Origin: JACVRW01 sp963821275
GTDB lineage: Bacteria; Actinomycetota; Thermoleophilia; Solirubrobacterales; Thermoleophilaceae
Direction of reading: 5' to 3'
Length of the DNA stretch: 64,000 nucleotides
NCBI GenBank assembly: GCA_963821275.1
Contig: CAWGDF010000001.1
Location: 310,001 to 374,000 of the forward strand
The notes beneath the pieces are model-generated. The model worked only from the letters and a program-made list of their open reading frames with translations. It did no database searches and was not told the origin of the DNA. The position numbers and the translations under genes are program-made. This document shows, in pieces, positions 32,961 through 41,511 of this stretch. Positions within the stretch are counted from its first letter, which is position 1, and each line of letters starts with the position of its first letter.

Positions 32961-33797
32961 ATGGCCGTCATCTACGCCGTGATTGCTCTGATCGTAGTGG
33001 TGCTCGTCGGGCTGGCGCTGTCGGTCCGGATTCTGAAGCAGTACGAGCGTGCCGTGGTCTTCCGGTTGGGGCGTGTGCGGGGCGGCGCGCGGGGCCCAGG
33101 CTTGATCATGTTCGTGCCGTTCGTCAACCGGGTCGATCGCGTCTCGCTGCGCATCGTCACGATGCCGATCCAGTCGCAGGGGATCATCACCCGCGACAAC
33201 GTCAGCGTCGACGTCTCGGCCGTTGCCTACTACCGGGTCGCGGACGTGATCCGCTCTGTAGTGGCGATCGAAAACGTCTCGGCGGCGATCAACCAGATCG
33301 CCCAGACCACGCTCCGCGCTGTCGTGGGGCGCCACACGCTTGACGAGACGCTGTCCGAGACGGAGACGATCAACCAGAACATCCGCAAGATCCTGGACGT
33401 CCAGACCGAGGAGTGGGGCATGGAGGTCACGGTCGTCGAGCTCAGGGACATCCAGCTCCCGGACAGCATGCAGCGCGCCATGGCTCGCCAGGCCGAGGCC
33501 GAGCGCGAGAAGCGCGCCAAGATAATCGCGGCCGAGGGCGAGTCGCTCGCCGCCGGCGAGCTGGCTCGCGCCTCAGACATCATGATGGCCCACCCGCTCG
33601 CCCTTCAGCTCCGCAACCTCCAGACCCTTCTCGAGATCTCGGTCGACAAGAACTCCACCGTCGTCTTCCCGGCTCCGCTCATGAGCACGATCGAGGAGCT
33701 CGGCTCGTTCCTGAGGCGCGAGACCGCAGCTGTCGGCAACGGCTCCCCGACTCCCGTCGTGCCGGCCGCGCACGACGGCGATCAAGCCGTCACCTGA
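32961..33797 (+). CDS. Slipin (stomatin/SPFH-domain membrane protein)
   Basis: A 278-residue SPFH protein. An N-terminal TM helix (IYAVIALIVVVLVGLALSV) is followed by the stomatin signature QYERAVVFRLGRVRGGARGP and GLIMFVPFVNRVDRVSLR. The SPFH core has NVSVDVSAVAYYRVADV, and the coiled-coil is RQAEAEREKRAKIIAAEGES. It ends with a short tail. A strong TAAGGAGG precedes the ATG. Slipins organise membrane microdomains and often pair with an NfeD protease partner; none is adjacent here, which is a small oddity. Confidence 0.93.
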   Translation: MAVIYAVIALIVVVLVGLALSVRILKQYERAVVFRLGRVRGGARGPGLIMFVPFVNRVDRVSLRIVTMPIQSQGIITRDNVSVDVSAVAYYRVADVIRSVVAIENVSAAINQIAQTTLRAVVGRHTLDETLSETETINQNIRKILDVQTEEWGMEVTVVELRDIQLPDSMQRAMARQAEAEREKRAKIIAAEGESLAAGELARASDIMMAHPLALQLRNLQTLLEISVDKNSTVVFPAPLMSTIEELGSFLRRETAAVGNGSPTPVVPAAHDGDQAVT

Positions 33798-34107
33798 ACG
33801 CTCCGTCACTTCCGTCCGGCCGGCGAGGACGCGACCAAGTCGCCGGCCGTCCTCTTCGACGGGCGCTCGCAGGCCGACGAGCCGGGTCGACGAGTTCGAG
33901 GTCGGCGTCGGCTGCATGAGCGCCGCGGCCGACAGGGGGTCCTCCGTGGAGACGCCCGTCGTTTCCGACATGCCGGGCGTGGCGCCGGTCGCCGAATCGA
34001 ACCTGGTCAAACCGTGGGGTACCCGGTTCTCTCCCAGGCCCTGCGCTCCGGCGCCCCCGGCCAGCTGCGCATCGCCGCGACGACCGCGAGCAAGATCGAT
34101 GTCCGGT
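33798..34107. other. Intergenic region without recognised gene
   Basis: Downstream of slipin and of the convergent MFS gene. Forward frames here are short and mixed; one ends in GQLRIAATTASKIDVRFTVN before a TGA near 34160, suggesting a possible gene remnant of unknown origin. No start, RNA or hairpin is convincing. Confidence 0.3.
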
Positions 34108-35646
34108 TCACCGTGAACGGACGCGCCGTCGACCAAGCGTCCGAAGCCGCGAACGGGTGAGGCGGGGCTCGCGCTGGCGCTCGGCGCGCTCGGCGCGCTC
34201 GGCGCGCAGCAGCGCGGCTGCCGGGACGATCGCCAGGAGCACAAGCACGAACGACCACCTGAACGTGTGGGCGAAGGCGGTGGCCAGCGGCTCGCTCAAC
34301 TGTGCCCGCTCGGCCTCCGGCAGCCGGTCGAGCAGCCGTCCGCCGGCGCCACCGTGAGCCGAGAGGGCAGCGGCGCCCTCGTGCTGGAGCATCACGGCTA
34401 GGAAGGCCGTGCCGATCGAGGCGCCGATCTGCCGCAGCGAGTTGAGCGCGGCTGTGGCCCGTGGCACCTGCGACGACTCCAGCAGCGCGTATGCTGCCGC
34501 GGTCGTGGGCTGGATCGATGCGCCGAAGCCCAGGCCGCGCACGAACAGCACGACGCCGAGCAGGGCGTAGGGCGTGTCGTCGGTCACGAACGCCAAGGGC
34601 AGCGTCGCCAGGGCGGCCAGGCTGCAGCCGGCGACGGTCACCGGTCCGCCGCCGATGCTGTCTGTCAGGCGGCCGCTGATCGGCAGCATCGCGGCCGCCC
34701 CGAGCCCCTGCGGGGCGAGCAGCACGCCGGCCATCAACGCGCTCTCGCCGCGGGCGACCTGGTAGTAGAGCGGGAGCACCAGCAACGTCCCGAACAGGGC
34801 CCCGGCGAGAAAGAACGTGGCGCTGGCGGCGGCGCGGAAGCCGCGCGAGCGGAACAAGCGCACCTCGATCAGCGGCCGCGGTACGCGCAGGCTGTGCCAG
34901 GCGAAGAGTCCCACCAGAACGAGCCCTGCGACGAGCGGCCCGAAGGAAATCGGATTGTCGAACCCCCCTCGGCTCTCGCTCTCCGAGAGCCCGAAGACGA
35001 CGCCGGCGAGCCCGGGGCACAGCAGCGCCGCGCCGAGCCAGTCGAACGGGCCGGGGTCGGCGCGGCCCGCGTCCGCATGCAGCAGCCGGACGGCGACGAG
35101 GGTCGCCACCACCGCGATGGGCACGTTGACGACGAAGATCCACTGCCAGGGCGCGTTGTCGACGATGAGGCCGCCGATGATCGGCCCGAAGATCGGTGCG
35201 AGCAGGATCGGCACGCCCATGATCGCCAGCGCACGGCCGATGCGCCGGGGCCCGGCGCTCTGCGCGACCAGCGTGAAGCCGACCGGAAGCAGCAGGCCGC
35301 CTCCCACACCCTGCAGGACCCGGAAGGCGATCAACCCCCCGGCCGACGTCGCGAGCGCGCACAGCGCCGAGCCAATGGCGAACACCGCGATCGCGGCGAT
35401 CCAAGTCCGCTTCGAGCCGAAGCGCTCGGTCACCCAGCCCGACAGCGGGAGCACCGTCGCCAGCGCCAGCAGGTAGCCCGTGGAGACCCACTGGATGGTG
35501 CCAAGCGGTGCATGCAGGTCGTTCGACAGCGTGTCCAGCGCGACGTTGACGATCGTCGTGTCGAGGACCGCCATGATGAGTCCGAGAATCACGACGCCGG
35601 CCACGACGAGAGTGGCCCGGTCGAGGCCCCCCGATAAGTTCCTCAT
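34108..35646 (-). CDS. DHA2 family drug:H+ antiporter (EmrB/QacA type)
   Basis: A 512-residue 14-TM major facilitator. The first helix has the DHA2 motif MAVLDTTIVNVALDTLSNDL. Motif A is WVTERFGSKRTW, motif C is MGVPILLAPIFGPIIGGLIV in TM5, and PWQWIFVVNVPIAV is typical of the EmrB group. The C-terminus is basic, with a repeated RAERAERAERQ stretch encoded by 9-base repeats at about 34175-34205. Its ATG overlaps the stop of a 29-residue ORF (ATGA at 35643-35646), suggesting translational coupling. The substrate is likely a drug or metabolite. Confidence 0.93.
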   Translation of the reverse strand: MRNLSGGLDRATLVVAGVVILGLIMAVLDTTIVNVALDTLSNDLHAPLGTIQWVSTGYLLALATVLPLSGWVTERFGSKRTWIAAIAVFAIGSALCALATSAGGLIAFRVLQGVGGGLLLPVGFTLVAQSAGPRRIGRALAIMGVPILLAPIFGPIIGGLIVDNAPWQWIFVVNVPIAVVATLVAVRLLHADAGRADPGPFDWLGAALLCPGLAGVVFGLSESESRGGFDNPISFGPLVAGLVLVGLFAWHSLRVPRPLIEVRLFRSRGFRAAASATFFLAGALFGTLLVLPLYYQVARGESALMAGVLLAPQGLGAAAMLPISGRLTDSIGGGPVTVAGCSLAALATLPLAFVTDDTPYALLGVVLFVRGLGFGASIQPTTAAAYALLESSQVPRATAALNSLRQIGASIGTAFLAVMLQHEGAAALSAHGGAGGRLLDRLPEAERAQLSEPLATAFAHTFRWSFVLVLLAIVPAAALLRAERAERAERQREPRLTRSRLRTLGRRRVRSR

Positions 35647-35732
35647 GCGTCGGGCGCCAGCATCAGGCGGCTGAGAAGCACGAGCGCAGGGACCGCCCCG
35701 ACCCAGAGAAAGTAGACGAGCCAGTAGGCCAT
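35643..35732 (-). CDS. 29-residue transmembrane micropeptide coupled to the DHA2 gene
   Basis: ATG 35732 opens a 29-codon frame, MAYWLVYFLWVGAVPALVLL followed by SRLMLAPDA, a single hydrophobic helix. AAGGAG lies ten bases upstream, and its TGA overlaps the DHA2 ATG. Good initiation and coupling argue that it is translated. It may be a small subunit of the exporter or a leader ORF. Too short for family matching. Confidence 0.55.
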   Translation of the reverse strand: MAYWLVYFLWVGAVPALVLLSRLMLAPDA

Positions 35733-35736
35733 CTCG

Positions 35737-35787
35737 TCAATGCTCCTTGTCGGGAGTCGGTTTGTCGTCAGCTTCTGGAAGTGACAT
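35737..35787 (-). CDS. 16-residue leader-like ORF upstream of the micropeptide
   Basis: ATG 35787 with GGGAG seven bases upstream encodes MSLPEADDKPTPDKEH and stops four bases before the next ATG. The three frames run in line (16 aa, 29 aa, exporter). This could be a leader peptide that tunes expression, or chance. Confidence 0.35.
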   Translation of the reverse strand: MSLPEADDKPTPDKEH

Positions 35788-35959
35788 CGAGGTACTCCCT
35801 GAGCGGTGCCGGCTCGCGAAAGTGTCGACTCCAGACGGACGACAAGCGCGGCCTCGTCGTCGAACCCTCAGCGGTGTCCCGCAAAGCTGACCTACCACGC
35901 GTCCTCGGAGGACGCCGCTACGCGGGTGACCGCGAGCTAGCCACGTGGTCCGGTGCCCT

Positions 35960-36130
35960 CCGCGAGGAGATCCGCGGCGAGCGATGTCGCTTGGTGTGCC
36001 GAGCCGTTCGAGCGGAACGGCGTTGGCTAGACGTGTGAGGGTCTCGTCGTCCTCGCTCGAGGAACATGTCGGCTTCGGTTGCACCCGGTGCGACCGCGTT
36101 GACGGTGATGTTCCGGCGGGCCGACACCCC
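35960..36130 (-). pseudogene. Short-chain dehydrogenase remnant
   Basis: Two reverse-strand frames give neighbouring parts of an SDR: VSARRNITVNAVAPGATEAD and then, shifted, DDETLTRLANAVPLERLGTP with SDIA. In intact SDRs these join as N-I-T-V-N-A-V-A-P-G-x-T ... P-L-x-R-x-G-x-P-x-D-I-A. The Rossmann and active-site halves are missing. The surrounding 35788-36320 holds no intact gene. Confidence 0.7.
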
Positions 36131-36320
36131 GCCGACCTCGGGACCTGCAATCGGCGCCCAACTCCGATAAGAGGGTGGGCGCGCGCCCTCCCACGGGAGT
36201 AGTTGCGCCGGGCCCATACCCCGCGGGACCGACGGCAAAGAGGCGCCTCCCGGCCGACGACAACCGGGACGCGGGGGAGGAGCCTTGTGGGGGCCCGGAA
36301 CGGCACCTAGAGGAGAAGGA

Positions 36321-36470
36321 ATGACTCGCAGCAGAACGATCGCCTATCTCGACGGCGGGGTCGAGAACAGCCGCCTGGGCAAGATCCTCGTCGACGCGAA
36401 GGGCGCCGCCCTCGTCGGTCGAGGCACGGGCTACGAGCAGTTCACAGCCCTGGACGAGGCGGCCTTATGA
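36321..36470 (+). CDS. 49-residue ORF coupled to the second DHA2 gene
   Basis: ATG 36321 with GGAGAAGG upstream encodes MTRSRTIAYLDGGVENSRLG and continues KILVDAKGAALVGRG to a TGA that overlaps the exporter ATG (ATGA at 36467-36470). The segment SRLGKILVDAKG resembles the repeat of the COG4315 lipoprotein at 40049-40582 (SLGKILTDSQG), so it may be a fused remnant that now acts as a leader ORF. No family is certain. Confidence 0.45.
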   Translation: MTRSRTIAYLDGGVENSRLGKILVDAKGAALVGRGTGYEQFTALDEAAL

Positions 36471-37906
36471 ACTCAGCAGAGCGCAGCCCGTGGACGATTC
36501 TCGTCCTTGTATGCGTCGCGCAGTTCATGGTCGTTCTCGACGCCTCGATCGTGAACGTCGCGCTGCCGACAATCGGCAATGCGCTCAACTTCTCGGAGAG
36601 CAATCTCCCATGGGTGCTAAACGCTTACGTGCTCACCTTCGGTGGCTTCCTGCTGTTGGGCGGGCGCCTCGCGGACTTCCTCGGGCGTCGCCGCGTCTTC
36701 ATGTTCGGGCTGGTCCTGTTCGCTCTAGCGTCGCTCGCCGGCGGCTTGGCCACGAACGCCGGGCAGCTGATAGCCGCGCGCGCGGTCCAGGGCCTGGGCG
36801 GGGCGATCCTCTCACCGGCGGCGCTCTCGATCCTGATCACGACATTCCGTGACGGGGCCGAGCGCAACAGGGCGCTCGGCATCTGGGGAGCCATCGCCGG
36901 CAGCGCCGGGGCTGTGGGTGTGCTGCTCGGGGGCGTGCTCACCGAGGGCCTGGGCTGGGAGTGGGTGCTCTGGGTCAACGTCCCGATCGGTGTCATCGCC
37001 GCGGCCGTTGCTCCGATGATTATCGGAGAGAGCCGCTCGGAGGGGGAGCGCCCCCCATTCGACGTTGCGGGCGCGGTGAGCATCACCGCCGGACTGTCGA
37101 TCCTGGTGTACGCGGTCCTCGAGGCGAACAACGCTGGATGGGGCTCGGTCCGGACGATCGGGCTGCTCGCGGCGTCCGCCGCTCTGATCGCGGGTTTCGT
37201 CTGGATCGAGCATCGCTCCTCCGCGCCGCTCGTGCCATTCCGGATCTTCCGTTTGCGCACGCTCACGGGCGCGAACGTGGTCGGTCTTCTCCTGGGGGCG
37301 TCGCTGTTCTCCATGTTCTTCTTCATTTCCCTCTATATGCAGCAGGTGCTCGGCTACAGCGCGATCAGGGCCGGCGTCTCCTACCTGCCGCTGGCGATCA
37401 CGATCATCATCTCGGCCGGGATCGCGTCGCAGCTGGTCACGCGGGTCGGCTTCAAGCGGGTGCTTGCGGTGGGGATGGTGCTCATAGCCCTGGGCCTGAT
37501 CTGGTTCTCCCAGATCTCGGTCCAGGGCAGCTATGCCGCCGACATCCTCGGTCCGTCGCTGCTGGCGGGTCTGGGGTTGGGCTTCGCGTTCGTCCCCGTG
37601 ACGATCGCGGCGGTTGCCGGAGTCTCCGACAGGGACTCCGGGCTGGCCAGCGGCCTGATCAACACCTCCCAGCAGGTCGGCGGCGCAGTCGGCCTGGCGG
37701 TCCTCGCCGCGGTCTCGACGTCCGTCACGGGGTCGTCGCGGGCGCCGGCGGTCCTAACAAACGGCTTCCAAGAGGCGTTTGTCACCGGGGCGGGGTTCGC
37801 CGTGCTGGGCTTGGTCGCTACGCTGATCCTCATCCGCAGCAGCGACAGCAGGGCGCACGTGGAGCTGGGCCACGGCCCTGCCTCCGACCAGCCGGCCTCG
37901 GCGTGA
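36467..37906 (+). CDS. DHA2 family MFS exporter
   Basis: A 479-residue 14-TM exporter. TM1 reads FMVVLDASIVNVALPTIGNA; the segment ESNLPWVLNAYVLTFGGFLL and motif A GRLADFLGRRRVFMFG are typical. Motif C is in AIAGSAGAVGVLLGGVLTEG, and WEWVLWVNVPIGVIA follows. It is only distantly like the exporter at 34108-35646; the two are divergent, about 820 bases apart, and each has coupled tiny ORFs upstream. The substrate is unknown. Confidence 0.93.
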   Translation: MNSAERSPWTILVLVCVAQFMVVLDASIVNVALPTIGNALNFSESNLPWVLNAYVLTFGGFLLLGGRLADFLGRRRVFMFGLVLFALASLAGGLATNAGQLIAARAVQGLGGAILSPAALSILITTFRDGAERNRALGIWGAIAGSAGAVGVLLGGVLTEGLGWEWVLWVNVPIGVIAAAVAPMIIGESRSEGERPPFDVAGAVSITAGLSILVYAVLEANNAGWGSVRTIGLLAASAALIAGFVWIEHRSSAPLVPFRIFRLRTLTGANVVGLLLGASLFSMFFFISLYMQQVLGYSAIRAGVSYLPLAITIIISAGIASQLVTRVGFKRVLAVGMVLIALGLIWFSQISVQGSYAADILGPSLLAGLGLGFAFVPVTIAAVAGVSDRDSGLASGLINTSQQVGGAVGLAVLAAVSTSVTGSSRAPAVLTNGFQEAFVTGAGFAVLGLVATLILIRSSDSRAHVELGHGPASDQPASA

Positions 37907-38167
37907 TGCCCGGTCGCACTCCACGGTCCTGACATCGATGGGCCGCTGCCCACCGCGGACGGGCGCCCATGGTGCGCCCGTCGCTGCCGTTGCCGCCGCT
38001 GCGCGTCCCGGTGGTGTCGTGACCCAGCTCCGGCTACAGGCCGTGTTCGACGCGCTCGACGGCGATCTGGCGTGGCTGGCGGTGCAGCGCGAATCGCTGC
38101 CAGTCGCCTACGGCCGCCCGACCCGCGGCTCCCGGGGTCGCTTAGCGGCCCTTGGAGGCCTTGGCGA

Positions 38168-38458
38168 TCAAAGGACGTGCTCCACGACGAGCATCCCCCG
38201 TCTCGAGACCAGATGCCCCAGGTCGTCCGCCAGCTGCTGGACCAGCTCGGTCGCCTGTTCCTGCCAGCGCTGGATTTCGACGATTTCCGCGATCAGGACG
38301 TAATCGGCAGCTTCAATTGACTGTCCGGGCAAGTCCAGCGGCCGCGTCAGGCGCCACTCCGACACCGTGTCCAGCGACCCGCGGACTACGTCCCGATCAC
38401 CCGCCATCAGGCGCTCAAAGTCCTCTGCCAGCTCCGGCGAGCGCAGCGAAAACCACAT
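38168..38458 (-). CDS. Conserved hypothetical protein (96 aa)
   Basis: A compact 96-residue protein: MWFSLRSPELAEDFERLMAG, then DRDVVRGSLDTVSEWRLTRP and ADYVLIAEIVEIQRWQEQA. The pattern of strand-helix-strand with I-A-E-I-V-E suggests a dimeric alpha/beta-barrel (ABM-like) fold. It is not assigned to a named family. Codon use is normal. The 260 bases before it (37907-38167) show no convincing gene. Confidence 0.6.
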   Translation of the reverse strand: MWFSLRSPELAEDFERLMAGDRDVVRGSLDTVSEWRLTRPLDLPGQSIEAADYVLIAEIVEIQRWQEQATELVQQLADDLGHLVSRRGMLVVEHVL

Positions 38459-38550
38459 GACAAGGGTCGCGGCAGAAGTCGTCGACGCACCCTAACGCAC
38501 CCCCATGCCCCCGCCCGAGCCGAGAGGAACAACCGGCACACACACAGACC

Positions 38551-39357
38551 TTGATGATCGGTCAGCCCATGGACGCGAGTGGTTTCGCCACGTTGGCGTC
38601 GCATTTCCCGGACCGGACGGTGGTTACTTATGACCCGCGTGGCCTCGGCCGCAGCACCCGCAAGGACGGCCGGGTCGACCATGAGCCGGCGGTCCAGGCG
38701 GACGACGTGCACGCCGTTGTCGAGGCGCTGGGCGGCGGCCCGGTCGAGCTGTTCGCGAGCAGTGGGGGTGCGGTGGCCGCGCTGGCGCTGGTGGCGGCCT
38801 ATCCCGACGACGTGAGCACGCTGGTGGCGCACGAGCCGCCGCTGATCGCGGTGCTCTCTGACGCCGCGGCGGCCGAGCGCGCCCGCGCCGGCGTTCGCGA
38901 CGCCTACGAGGCCAACGGGTCGGGCGCCGGGATGGCGGCCTTCATCGCGATGAGCTCGTGGCGTGGCGAGTTCAGCGACCAGTACTTCGCCCAGCCGGCG
39001 GCCGATCCCGGACAGTTCGGGCTGCCGGCCGAGGACGACGGCTCCCGCGACGACCCGCTGCTATCCGACCGGTCCTGGGCGGTCAGCAGCTACCGCCCCG
39101 ACTTCGACGCGCTGGCGGCGGCGCCCACGCGCGTCGTGATCGCCGTGGGCGAGGAGTCCGACGGCACCTTCACCGGACGCACCGCGGTGGCCACCGCCGA
39201 GCTGCTCGGTCAGCAGGCCACCGTGTTCCCAAGCCACCACGGGCATGCATCACGATCGCCGCGTCCTCGGGGAAGGTTCTCGACGTCGAACCGCCCATGG
39301 CGAGCGCCCGTCGAAACAGCGCGGTCGCCGCATGCACGCGGCGGTCTGTCCTCGTAG
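38551..39357 (+). pseudogene. Alpha/beta hydrolase, truncated at both ends
   Basis: From TTG 38551 or ATG 38554 the frame begins MIGQPMDASGFATLASHFPD, which is usually about 25-30 residues into this hydrolase family, so the first strand is missing. GDPRGLGRST-like VVTYDPRGLGRSTRK follows, and the nucleophile elbow is FASSGGAVAALAL. ALAAAPTRVVIAVGEESDG precedes the His region, but after FPSHHGH the frame runs into non-family sequence ending SPHARGGLSS. The C-terminal helix is lost or shifted. Probably non-functional. Confidence 0.65.
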
Positions 39358-39430
39358 ACCTCCATCCCCGCTGAGGATCCCCTAACCGGCGAGGGTTCCG
39401 GCCGCGGCGTCCCCTGACGCTGTCAAGGCG

Positions 39431-39462
39431 AAGACCCTGGGTACTCCCGCGCCCAGGGTCTT
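39431..39462 (+). terminator. Rho-independent-type hairpin
   Basis: AAGACCCTGGG and CCCAGGGTCTT form a perfect 11-base stem around a 10-base loop, followed by ATT. It lies between the forward hydrolase remnant and the reverse membrane-protein gene and could end transcription from either side. Confidence 0.75.
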
Positions 39463-39624
39463 ATTGGCGTCCCCGATCCCCCACGCGCCGCCGTCAAACG
39501 ATAGACGTCGGCGAGGGCCTGTTGCCGCCTGCGCGCTTCGTGCCCGGCGTGCCGCTGCGTCTCCGCGAGGTTGAACCCCACCGCCGGAACGCCACCGAAT
39601 GCGAGCACTCGCCCGGCTGGAAGC

Positions 39625-40059
39625 TCAATCTGCGACGCGTCCACCCAGTACGGCGGGCGCGGCGAGCGCTGCCGAGAGCAGGATCACGGCGGCCACCTCG
39701 AATATGAGCACCAGCTCGATCGCCGTCGCGAAGCCCACCTCCTGCCAGCCGAACAGACCGTTGCCGTAGCTCACGACCAGGCTGCCGAGCGCGACCACAG
39801 AGGTCACCACCCCGGCCACGGCGGCGAGCTCGCGTGTCCGGGCGTATGCGAGCCCCGCGATCACGATCACGCACGCGACGGCGTTAGCAAGGAACAGCGG
39901 GCCGATCCAGCGGACTCCGTGATAGAAGTCGAAGAACTGCTGGACGTGCACCACCGCCTCGCCCGCGAGCGCAACCGCGCCGAGCGCGTAGGTTGCCGAG
40001 ACGAGCGTCTCGCCGCCGGCCGCAGTCCAGGGGGAACGGGCCGAGAGCCTAGTAGCCAT
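39625..40059 (-). CDS. Four-TM hypothetical membrane protein
   Basis: A 144-residue protein with about four TM helices: ATYALGAVALAGEAVVHVQQ, PLFLANAVACVIVIAGLAYA, AAVAGVVTSVVALGSLVVSY and ELVLIFEVAAVILLSAALAA. No family name is recognised. Its ATG at 40059 overlaps the stop of the upstream lipoprotein gene by 11 bases, so the two are translationally coupled and probably act together at the membrane. Confidence 0.7.
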   Translation of the reverse strand: MATRLSARSPWTAAGGETLVSATYALGAVALAGEAVVHVQQFFDFYHGVRWIGPLFLANAVACVIVIAGLAYARTRELAAVAGVVTSVVALGSLVVSYGNGLFGWQEVGFATAIELVLIFEVAAVILLSAALAAPAVLGGRVAD

Positions 40060-40582
40060 TGCTGCTTCCCCCTGACGAGCTCTGGGTGGTGATCTCGGCG
40101 CCTGCGGGCGAGACCACGTACCAGGCCGCGCCAAAGGCGTTGACGCCCTGGCCGTTCACGTCACCCGGGTTTTGGTCGCTATCGAACAGGTAGAGCGGAT
40201 GCCCGTTATATGTCACCTGTCGCGACCCGTCGGAGCGCTTCGTAGTTCCGACCTTGGACGCCGTCAGGCCGGTGCCGACCGTCGGCTTGCCGTTCGTGGT
40301 GACCGGCGGCCAGGCCACGGCGCACTGGCCCGAGCAGGTGCTCGTCACGCCCGTGTCCTTCTCGAACAGGTAGATCGTGCGGCCCTGCGAGTCGGTGAGG
40401 ATCTTGCCCAGGCTGCCGCTGGTCTCGACGCCTATCGTCGCCGCATGTCCGCTCTTCGTCTTCGGTGGCGCTGCGGTCGCCTGACCGCCGTCGTCGCCGC
40501 CGCCGCAGCCGGCGACTGCCAGTGCCACGAGCGGGATCACCGCTGCGCCGGCCAGGATTGCGTGAGGCCTTTTCCGGGTCAT
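40049..40582 (-). CDS. COG4315-type secreted lipoprotein
   Basis: A 177-residue lipoprotein with signal peptide and lipobox VAGC (AAVIPLVALAVAGCGGGDDG). The mature part has two related repeats, LGKILTDSQGRTIYLFEKDT with CSGQCAVAWPPV, and later SRQVTYNGHPLYLFDSDQNP with GAAWYVVSPAG. This is the secreted repeat of unknown function found in COG4315 proteins. Length and the two Cys in C-x3-C are typical. AAGGAG six bases before the ATG supports the start. It is anchored outside the membrane and coupled to the four-TM gene downstream. The role is unknown. Confidence 0.85.
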   Translation of the reverse strand: MTRKRPHAILAGAAVIPLVALAVAGCGGGDDGGQATAAPPKTKSGHAATIGVETSGSLGKILTDSQGRTIYLFEKDTGVTSTCSGQCAVAWPPVTTNGKPTVGTGLTASKVGTTKRSDGSRQVTYNGHPLYLFDSDQNPGDVNGQGVNAFGAAWYVVSPAGAEITTQSSSGGSSNGY

Positions 40583-40635
40583 CTGGTCTCCTTGATGCTT
40601 CTTCGGGACGATGCTTCGTACAGACCAGATGATGC

Positions 40636-40745
40636 GGAGCGGCAGCGCGTCTGTCATCGCCCGCAGGGCGAGTCTTTCAGGTACTCCCGCGGAGCGGCAG
40701 GGGGTCTGTCATTGCCCGCAGGGCGACTCTTTCACCTACTCCCGT
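40636..40745. repeat. Two tandem copies of a 55-base repeat
   Basis: The unit starts GGAGCGGCAG and ends CTACTCCC; copies 40636-40690 and 40691-40745 differ at a handful of positions. Each contains a small GCCC-GCA-GGGC hairpin. It lies just upstream of the lipoprotein gene and at the end of a degraded LuxR gene. Confidence 0.8.
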
Positions 40746-40970
40746 GGGAGGACGCGCCCGCCCCGGGAAGCGCCGCTTCGAGCACGTCGCGTGAGCCGAT
40801 ACCGAGCTTGGCGAAGACCTTGTGCAGGTGGTACTTGACCCTGCGCGGCCTGATGAACAGCCGCCGAGAGCTCCCGCGCGGCGCGCGCGGCGAACGCCTC
40901 CGTGCCCATGGAGGCGAGCATCTCATGAGCGCTCCGCAGCTGCTCCCGGCCTCGCGACGAAGCCACTCAC
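40738..40970 (-). pseudogene. LuxR-type regulator C-terminal remnant
   Basis: One reverse frame reads SAHEMLASMGTEAFAARAAR (the segment that precedes the HTH in AAA-LuxR regulators). Then, after a deletion of the first HTH helices and a frameshift, RLFIRPRRVKYHLHKVFAKL and GIGSRDVLEAALPG give the recognition helix and end. Most of the large regulator is absent. The tandem repeat at 40636-40745 abuts its 3' end. Confidence 0.75.
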
Positions 40971-40974
40971 CGGG

Positions 40975-41390
40975 CTACAGGGATGCCGCGAGGACGTCGC
41001 GTTCGTGCGCGAACTGGCGGCGCGCCGCGTCCACCAGGGGGTAGGCCACCTCGTTCCCACCGCTGTTCCCACCGCGGCCAGATCGGTCCGCCGCGAGCGC
41101 TTGCGCGGACGGCCTGGCAAGCTCCTTCTCCACCGCGGTCCGCAGCGGCGGCAGGTGGTCGGTCACGATCTCCCAGACGCATTCGAGGTCGATGTCGAGG
41201 TAGTGCTTCCCGGAACGCCGCGATAGTCGATTGCGCCCCGAGACCGCCGGCGCATGGCGTGGTCGGGCAACAGCTGGGCCCGGTTCAGCGGGCGCCGCTC
41301 GTAGGGCTTCAGGTGCGGAAACCGACGCTCTATCCTCGCCACGCTCTCGCTCTATCCGGACACGCTCTGCCTGGCGACGAATAGGCGGAG
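40975..41390 (-). other. Possible frameshifted gene of unknown family
   Basis: Two neighbouring reverse frames look coding: RFPHLKPYERRPLNRAQLLP with DHAMRRRSRGAIDYRG, and then LDIDLECVWEIVTDHLPPLR with TAVEKELA and a C-terminal DAARRQFAHERDVLAASL. Joined, they would form a roughly 135-residue protein. I do not recognise the family and cannot be sure of the join. Confidence 0.3.
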
Positions 41391-41511
41391 TCCTGTTCCC
41401 AGTGCCTCCTGCCTGTCGCGCATTGCGGGAGCGCCGACGTCTTCGCTGAGTTGCGGCACTATCACCGCTGCAGCGGCGGCCGCCCGAGCCTGCCGCCACC
41501 GACCGGGGTAA

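Noticed and set aside
34175..34205. Short tandem GGCGCGCTC repeats
   Set aside because: They simply encode the RAERAERAER tail of the exporter and need no separate explanation.
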